Positions 58,340 to 64,000 of a stretch of 64,000 bases of DNA are shown here, one piece after another. A model generated the notes under the pieces. The model saw only the letters and a list, made by a program, of their open reading frames with translations, was not told the DNA's origin and made no database searches. Position numbers and translations under genes: made by a program. The stretch comes from Myxococcus xanthus (GTDB lineage: Bacteria > Myxococcota > Myxococcia > Myxococcales > Myxococcaceae): the NCBI RefSeq assembly GCF_900106535.1, contig NZ_FNOH01000018.1, positions 62,001 through 126,000 on the forward strand, written 5' to 3'. Within the stretch, counting starts at the first letter, position 1. Each line of letters opens with the position of its first letter.

Positions 58340-58422
58340 TGTCAGTCCCTCCACCGGCCGTCCGTGCAAGTGGGCTCCGCGGGCGGCCGGGGGTTGGGGT
58401 ACTCCGTTGTTGAAGGAAATCC

Positions 58423-58818
58423 ATGGGCTCCCGAGGCTTGTTGTCGCGCATCGCTGAAGGCAACGGCACGCTCGCCCCGCCTGGCGACGTCGTTGAATCC
58501 ATCGCCGAGCACCTGCGCAACCTCCTCAACACGCGCAAGGGAGAGTCCGTGGCCTCACCCGGCTACGGCATCCTGGACCTGAACGACATCGTCCACTCCT
58601 ACCCGTCGGCGATACCGCGGATGACGCAGTCCATCCGGCAGGCCATCCAGGAGTTCGAACCGCGCCTGAAGAGCGTGGTGGTGCACTACAACGCGGACCC
58701 GGTGGACCCGACGGCGCTGCGCTTCGACATCACCGCCCAGTTGGCCACGCGGGATCGACGAGGCATGGTGCGTTTCCATACCCAGGTGCACCCGGGCGGA
58801 CGCGTGGACCTGTGGTGA
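58423..58818 (+). CDS. tssE: Type VI baseplate protein TssE
   Basis: 131 residues, similar to phage gp25 lysozyme-like baseplate protein. IAEHLRNLLNTRKGE, SPGYGILDLNDIVHSYP and a GPW/gp25-type end are seen. AAGGAA lies ahead of the ATG. It is followed by tssF after 37 bases. Confidence 0.95.
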   Translation: MGSRGLLSRIAEGNGTLAPPGDVVESIAEHLRNLLNTRKGESVASPGYGILDLNDIVHSYPSAIPRMTQSIRQAIQEFEPRLKSVVVHYNADPVDPTALRFDITAQLATRDRRGMVRFHTQVHPGGRVDLW

Positions 58819-58855
58819 GCCGGGTGAATCCAGGGGTGCGTGGCGGAGGGCGAGG

Positions 58856-60607
58856 ATGTTCAGCAAGTATTACCTGAGCGAGCTGTCGTACCTGCGGGAG
58901 ATGGGACGGGCCTTCGGGCTGGCCAACCCCTCTGTCGCGGGCCTGTTGGTGGAGCGCGGCGCGGACCCGGACGTGGAGCGGCTGCTGGAGGGCTTCGCGT
59001 TCCTCGCGGCCCGCATCCGCGAGCGCGTGGACGACGACGTGCCGGAGCTGGTGCACGGGCTCACCGAGCTGCTGCTACCGCACTACCTGCGCCCGCTGCC
59101 GGCCTCCACCATCGTCGAGTTCACCCCGCACCTGCGCGCGCTGCGCGGCCGCTCGCGGCTGGCCGCCGGGGCGGAGGTGGCGTCGCAGCCGATTGACGGC
59201 ACCAGTTGCGTCTTCCGCACCACCACGGACGTGGACCTGCTGCCGGTGCAGCTCACCGACGCACTCCTGGACCGGTCGTCCATCACCGCGCCGGTGCTGC
59301 GCCTCTATTTCCAGACGACGGAGCAGGGCCGCGCGGAGGTGTTGCGCGAGCAAGGCCTGCGCCTGTTCATCCACGCCGACCTGTCCGCTGCGTCGGTGGT
59401 GCTGCTGTGGTTGCTCCGCTACTGCCGCCAGGTGCGCGTGCGCGGCGCGTCTGGCCAGGGAGACGGCATCAAGCTGCCGGTGAATGCCATCCAACCGGTG
59501 GGCTTCCACCGGGACTTCAAGCTGCTGCCCTGGCCGCGCGCCAGCGAGGGCTACCGGCACCTCCAGGAGTACCTGACGCTGCCGGAGAAGTTCCTGTTCT
59601 TCGAGGTGCGCGGGCTGGACGCCGCCGCCGGGCTGAAAGAGGACCGCTTCGAGATTGCCTTCCACCTGGAGCGGCCGCCGCCCCTGGATGCGCGCATCCA
59701 CCGGGAGATGTTCCGGCTACATTGCGCCCCCGTGGTGAACCTCTTCAGCGTGCCGGCGGACCCCATCCTCCACCGCACGCTGGACCGGGAGCACCTGCTG
59801 CGCGCGTCCGACCTGCCCCCCAACCACGCGGAGATTTACTCGGTGGACTCGGTGACGGGCCTGAAGGCCGGACGCAACGAGCGGCGCGTCTACCGGCCCT
59901 TCTACGAGTTCACCCACACCGCGGGCGGGGACGCCGAGCAGTCCTTCTATCGGCTGCGCCGGGCGCCTTCGCCGCTGGACGAAGGAATCGACACGTACAT
60001 TACGCTGGAGACGCCGCGGAACATCGCGCCGGAGGTCAACGCCGAGGAAGCGCTGTCCATGGACCTGACGTGCACCAACCGCTCGCTGCCCTCGCGGCTG
60101 CAGGTGGGTGACTTGACGGCATCCACCTCCGCCAGCCCCACGCAGGCGAAGTTCAAGAACATCTCCCCGGTGAGCCGGCCCGCGCGCGCGCCGCTGGGCA
60201 CCGAACTGCACTGGCGGCTCCTGTCGCACCTGGCCATCAACCAGCACTCGCTGGCGGACGCGGCCGCACTGCGGCGGCTGATGGACCTGTACAACTTCCA
60301 TTCGCTCACCGACAACCTGGCGGCGCGCGCCAGCCGCCTGCGCATCAACGCCATCCGCGCGGTGGAGACGAAGCCGGTGACGCGCTTCCTGGAGGGCGCG
60401 CCGCTGCGGGGTCACCGCACCCGCGTGGACCTGGACGAAGAGAACTTCATGGGCGTGGGCGATTCGTTCCTCTTCGGCTCCGTGCTGGAGGAACTGCTCG
60501 CCTCCCACGTCACCATCAACTCCTTCAACGAGCTGAGCATCCGGCTTCACCCCTCGCAGACGGAGTTCGCGTGGCTTCCGAGGAACGGCTCCCAGACGCT
60601 TTTGTAG
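58856..60607 (+). CDS. tssF: Type VI baseplate protein TssF
   Basis: 583 residues. It begins FSKYYLSELSYLREMGRAFGLANPSVAGLL, of which YYLSELSYLRE and RGADPDVERLLEGFAFLAARI are family hallmarks (VasA/ImpG). The C terminus FNELSIRLHPS is also typical. It forms the baseplate wedge with TssG, whose gene overlaps by 37 bases. Confidence 0.97.
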   Translation: MFSKYYLSELSYLREMGRAFGLANPSVAGLLVERGADPDVERLLEGFAFLAARIRERVDDDVPELVHGLTELLLPHYLRPLPASTIVEFTPHLRALRGRSRLAAGAEVASQPIDGTSCVFRTTTDVDLLPVQLTDALLDRSSITAPVLRLYFQTTEQGRAEVLREQGLRLFIHADLSAASVVLLWLLRYCRQVRVRGASGQGDGIKLPVNAIQPVGFHRDFKLLPWPRASEGYRHLQEYLTLPEKFLFFEVRGLDAAAGLKEDRFEIAFHLERPPPLDARIHREMFRLHCAPVVNLFSVPADPILHRTLDREHLLRASDLPPNHAEIYSVDSVTGLKAGRNERRVYRPFYEFTHTAGGDAEQSFYRLRRAPSPLDEGIDTYITLETPRNIAPEVNAEEALSMDLTCTNRSLPSRLQVGDLTASTSASPTQAKFKNISPVSRPARAPLGTELHWRLLSHLAINQHSLADAAALRRLMDLYNFHSLTDNLAARASRLRINAIRAVETKPVTRFLEGAPLRGHRTRVDLDEENFMGVGDSFLFGSVLEELLASHVTINSFNELSIRLHPSQTEFAWLPRNGSQTLL

Positions 60608-61614
60608 AGACGGCCCAGAAGCTGGCCGAGCTGGCGCCCCGGGTGGGCTTCTTTCCCCTGGTGGCGTTCTTGGAGCGGCTGACGTCGCAGGCCACGCGCG
60701 TGGGCGGCGCGGGGCCCGTCAACGAGGAGATGATTCGCTTCCGGCACGACCCGTCCCTGGGGTTCCCCTCGGGCGACGTGTCGTCCGTGACGCTCCACCA
60801 GGTGCCGGTGCGGGCGGAGGACCCGTATTCGAAGCGGCCGCTCTTCGAGGTGGTGACACGCTTCCTGGGCCTGACGGGCGCGGTGAGTCCCCTGCCCCAC
60901 TACCTGGCCGAGGAGGTCGCGCAGGAGGACCCGGACCACCCGGTGCGGCGCGAGTTCCTGGACCTGTTCCACCACCGGCTGCTGTCGCTGCTGTACCGCA
61001 TCGAGTCGAAGTACCGCGTCACGAGCGAGACGGACACATCCTTCTCGGACCAGTGGTCCCGGCGCCTGCTGGCGCTGGGCGGGTTCGACACCTACGAGAA
61101 GGCCCTGGAGGGTACGCTGCCGACCTGGCGCCTGCTGCGGATTGCCCCGCTGCTGGCCAGCCGGGCGAGGACGTCCGAGCAGTTGGAGGTCGCGCTCGAG
61201 GACGTGCTGGGCGACGACCTGGAGGGCGCGCGGGTGTCGGTGCGCCAGTTCGTGGGCCGCTGGGTGGACATCGACGCCCGGGCGCGGCTGGGCCACTCCA
61301 ACCACCAACTGGGGCGCAACATGCTGCTGGGCGGCAAGGCCTTCGACCGGACGGGGAAGATTCAAATCCACATCCGGCCGCTGCCGCCGCGCGCCTACAA
61401 GCGGCTGATGCAGGAAGGGGACTTGCTGCCACTGGTGAGAGAAGTGGTAGCCCTCTTCGTGAGGGACCCCCTGGAGTACGATTTGGAGCTGGGGCTCACC
61501 GAAGGCGTGCAGCACCAGTTCCGGCTCTCCAGCCGGGAGCCGAGTCAGCTCGGGCGGGACACGTGGCTGGGCCTGAGTCAGCAGACGCAGATGAGTGTCC
61601 CCGTGGTGAAATGA
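60571..61614 (+). CDS. tssG: Type VI baseplate protein TssG
   Basis: 347 residues from a GTG start within the end of tssF, with GGAG about six bases upstream. RFRHDPSLGFPSGDV, TRFLGLTGAVSPLPHYLAEEV and FLDLFHHRLLSLLYR are characteristic (VasB/ImpH). It forms the wedge with TssF. Downstream lies an 83-base gap before clpV. Confidence 0.96.
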   Translation: MASEERLPDAFVETAQKLAELAPRVGFFPLVAFLERLTSQATRVGGAGPVNEEMIRFRHDPSLGFPSGDVSSVTLHQVPVRAEDPYSKRPLFEVVTRFLGLTGAVSPLPHYLAEEVAQEDPDHPVRREFLDLFHHRLLSLLYRIESKYRVTSETDTSFSDQWSRRLLALGGFDTYEKALEGTLPTWRLLRIAPLLASRARTSEQLEVALEDVLGDDLEGARVSVRQFVGRWVDIDARARLGHSNHQLGRNMLLGGKAFDRTGKIQIHIRPLPPRAYKRLMQEGDLLPLVREVVALFVRDPLEYDLELGLTEGVQHQFRLSSREPSQLGRDTWLGLSQQTQMSVPVVK

Positions 61615-61697
61615 GTTGTTAGAGCAGGCGGGCGCGGCGCGCGGGGATTTACGCCGCCACGGCGCGCCCGATATACCGTCCATCACCGCTTTCCTTT

Positions 61698-64000
61698 TTG
61701 GGGGCTCCCATTCGCGTCGATCCGAAAGCGCTCGTCCGTCGCCTGACGCCCACCTCTACCCGTCTGCTCGAGGCCGCCGTGGCCCGGGCCAGCGCGGGAC
61801 GGTTCTATGAAATCGTCCCGGAGCACATGCTGGTGCAGATGCTGGAGCCGGAGGACTCGGACGTCGCGCGCATCCTCCAGCAGTTCGGCGTGGACCGCCG
61901 CCACCTGCTGGCCAGCATGGAGCGCGCCCTCCAGGGCCTGCGCGCGGGCAGCTCCGGCCGGCCCGTCTTCTCCGAGACGCTGTTCCAGTGGTTCGAGGAA
62001 GCGTGGCTCCTGGCTTCCGTGGAGCAGGGCGCCACGCGGCTGCGCTCGGGCCTGCTGTTCGCCCAGTTCGTCAGCCGGCGCGCGCGCTACACCGCGGAGC
62101 TGTTCCCCGAGCTGGACGCCATCAGCCGCGACGAGCTGATGAGCTCGCTGGACGTGGTGCTGCGGCCCTCGCCCGAGAATGTCGAGGTCGCCTCCGCGGA
62201 TGCCGCCGCCAGTGGCGCCGCGGGAGGCGCGGCCAGTGGCGCGGGCGGCCGTGGGGATGAAGCCCTCAAGCGCTTCGCCACGTCCTTCACCGGCCGGGTG
62301 CGCGAGGGGAAGATCGACCCCATCTTCGGCCGGCACCGCGAAATCCGGCAGATGGTGGACATCCTCTCCCGCCGCCGGAAGAACAACCCCATCCTGGTGG
62401 GCGAGCCCGGCGTGGGCAAGACGGCGCTGGTGGAGGGCCTGGCCTGGGCCATCGTCCGGGGCGAGGTGCCCGACGCGCTGAAGAACGTGGAGCTGCTGGG
62501 GCTGGACCTGGGCCTGCTCCAGGCGGGCGCGGGCGTGCGCGGCGAGTTCGAGAACCGCCTCAAGGCCGTCATCTCCGAGGTGAAGGCCTCCCCCACCCCC
62601 ATCATCCTGTTCATCGACGAGGCGCACACCATCATCGGCGCGGGCGGCTCGCAGGGCGGCACGGACGCGTCCAACCTGCTCAAGCCGGCGCTGGCGCGCG
62701 GTGAGCTGCGCACGCTCGCGGCCACCACCTGGGCCGAGTACAAGAAGTACTTCGAGAAGGACGCCGCGCTGGAGCGGCGCTTCCAGCCGGTCAAGGTGGA
62801 GGAGCCCAGCGAGGAGGACGCGGAGCTGATGCTGCGCGGCCTGCGCCCCACGTACGAAGCGGCCCACGGCGTCATCATCCGCGACGAAGCCGTCACCGCC
62901 GCGGTGCGCCTGTCCAGCCGGTACATCTCCGGCCGGCAGCTCCCGGACAAGGCGGTGGACCTGCTGGACACGTCCGCGGCCCGCGTGAAGATTGAGCTGT
63001 CCACCCGGCCCGAGGAGCTGGTGCAACTGGACCAGGAGATTTCGGCGCTGGAGCGCGAGCGCGACACGCGCAAGCGCGACCTCGCCGAGGGCACGGGCGG
63101 CCCGGACGAACAGACGTCCCTGGAGGCCGCCGAGGCGAAGCTGAGCGCCACGGTGGATGCACGAGCCACGCTGCATGCGCGCTGGGAGACGGAGCGTACG
63201 GCCGTCGCGGCGCTGATGGAGGCCCGCAAGGCCCTGCGCGAGGCCGCTCCGGACACGGACTCCGCGCCACTGAAGGCGGCCGTGGACGAAGCTGCGGCGA
63301 AGCTGGCGGCCACGCGCGGCGAGGTGCCGCTGGTACACGCGGACGTGGACGCGGACATCGTCGCGCGGGTGGTGGCGGGCTGGACGGGCGTGCCCGTGGG
63401 GAAGATGCGCAGCGACCTGCTGGAGTCGGTGCTCAACCTGGAGGACAAGCTCCGGGGCCGGGTGCGGGGCCAGGAGGCGGCGCTGAAGAAGGTTGCGGAA
63501 ATCATCCGCATCTCCCAGGCCGGCATCCGCAACCCGGACACGCCCATTGGCGTGATGCTCTTCGTGGGCCCCAGCGGCGTGGGCAAGACGGAGACGGCGC
63601 TGGCGCTGGCGGACGCGCTCTATGGCGGCGAGCGCTTCATGACGACGCTCAACATGAGCGAGTTCCAGGAGAAGCACACGGTGAGCCGGCTCATCGGCTC
63701 GCCGCCGGGCTACGTGGGATACGGCGAGGGCGGCCTGCTGACGGAAGCCGTGCGTCAGCGGCCCTACTCCGTCGTGCTGCTGGACGAGTGCGAGAAGGCC
63801 GACCTGGAGGTGATGAACCTCTTCTACCAGGTGTTCGACAAGGGCTCGCTGACGGACGGCGAGGGCCGCGCGGTGGACTTCAAGAACACCGTGCTCATCC
63901 TCACCAGCAACCTGGCCTCGGACCTGGTGATGCGGATGTTCGAGGACGGCGCGCAGCCCACCTCCGATGAGGTGCTGTCGGTGATTCGCCCCGCGCTCAG
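61698..64000 (+). CDS. clpV: Type VI AAA+ disassemblase ClpV (TssH), 3' end outside window
   Basis: Hexameric unfoldase that recycles contracted TssB/TssC sheath. About 768 residues are visible: an N domain (DPKALVRRLTPTSTRLLEAA), a Gly/Ala linker (about 170-185), first AAA+ module (Walker A GEPGVGKTA, Walker B ILFIDEAHT), the ClpB/V middle region (about 430-550), and second module (Walker A GPSGVGKTE, Walker B VVLLDECEKAD). No ATG or GTG fits the conserved N terminus. A TTG at 61698 is given here; ATT at 61710, five bases after GGGGG, is equally possible. Confidence 0.95.
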   Translation, partial: MGAPIRVDPKALVRRLTPTSTRLLEAAVARASAGRFYEIVPEHMLVQMLEPEDSDVARILQQFGVDRRHLLASMERALQGLRAGSSGRPVFSETLFQWFEEAWLLASVEQGATRLRSGLLFAQFVSRRARYTAELFPELDAISRDELMSSLDVVLRPSPENVEVASADAAASGAAGGAASGAGGRGDEALKRFATSFTGRVREGKIDPIFGRHREIRQMVDILSRRRKNNPILVGEPGVGKTALVEGLAWAIVRGEVPDALKNVELLGLDLGLLQAGAGVRGEFENRLKAVISEVKASPTPIILFIDEAHTIIGAGGSQGGTDASNLLKPALARGELRTLAATTWAEYKKYFEKDAALERRFQPVKVEEPSEEDAELMLRGLRPTYEAAHGVIIRDEAVTAAVRLSSRYISGRQLPDKAVDLLDTSAARVKIELSTRPEELVQLDQEISALERERDTRKRDLAEGTGGPDEQTSLEAAEAKLSATVDARATLHARWETERTAVAALMEARKALREAAPDTDSAPLKAAVDEAAAKLAATRGEVPLVHADVDADIVARVVAGWTGVPVGKMRSDLLESVLNLEDKLRGRVRGQEAALKKVAEIIRISQAGIRNPDTPIGVMLFVGPSGVGKTETALALADALYGGERFMTTLNMSEFQEKHTVSRLIGSPPGYVGYGEGGLLTEAVRQRPYSVVLLDECEKADLEVMNLFYQVFDKGSLTDGEGRAVDFKNTVLILTSNLASDLVMRMFEDGAQPTSDEVLSVIRPAL

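Noticed and set aside
61636-61668. GGCGCGC/GCGCGCC inverted repeat between tssG and clpV as a terminator
   Set aside because: The loop is 19 bases, there is no U-run, and clpV is expected to be in the same transcript; too weak to annotate.

Overview
The window is high-GC (about 70%) DNA from a Myxococcus-like deltaproteobacterium (Myxococcota), probably Myxococcus xanthus or a close relative. Evidence for this is the codon usage, a CheA with an Ala/Pro-rich linker, a cell-surface protein ending in a Cys/hydrophobic/Arg tail like MYXO-CTERM, and a single complete type VI secretion locus in a gene order I associate with that genus. Species assignment is inference.

Layout: 1-12411 is a long minus-strand housekeeping run, plsX-fabD-fabG-acpP-fabF-rpiB-glyA-nrdR-ribD-ribE-ribH-nusB, then an orphan leucyl-aminopeptidase N-domain protein and the start of a chemosensory operon (CheY-like regulator, then CheA cut by the window edge). 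rpmF lies on the plus strand between minus-strand plsX and yceD (DUF177), so it is inverted compared with the usual yceD-rpmF-plsX order. From 13.9 to 19 kb is a plus-strand group: TPR protein, lipoprotein, PhoB/PhoR-like pair, metallophosphoesterase and SixA-type phosphatase.

From 19 to 26 kb is a minus-strand block: a sigma-54 two-component system (kinase plus NtrC-type activator), an intrinsic terminator, then a SulP transporter and beta-carbonic anhydrase, followed by TauE-family and DUF1634 membrane proteins. In front of sulP there is an exact -24/-12 promoter core (GGCACG-N4-TTGC), with a 9-bp palindrome about 100 bp upstream of the predicted start site. This suggests that the neighbouring activator controls a bicarbonate (or related anion) uptake and carbonic anhydrase operon.

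From 26 to 32.5 kb is a phosphate module: orphan PhoB-type regulator, pstS-pstC-pstA-pstB-phoU, and a ceramide-glucosyltransferase-like GT. Pho-box-like 11-nt-period repeats precede pstS, pstC and the glycosyltransferase, which suggests glycolipid synthesis tied to phosphate limitation. A stand-alone receiver and a CorC/HlyC-type CBS protein follow.

From 34 to 43.6 kb is a surface region: four-FN3 lipoprotein, tRNA-Arg(CCG), a 1916-residue Ig-like-repeat surface protein with a 555-bp near-identical tandem duplication, and an OmpA/thrombospondin-3 outer-membrane protein. From 43.85 kb to the end is a type VI secretion cluster, all on the plus strand: vgrG-tssJ-tssK-tssL-tssM-tagF-tssA-tssB-tssC-hcp-tssE-tssF-tssG-clpV (cut by the window edge). 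All thirteen core components plus TagF are present.
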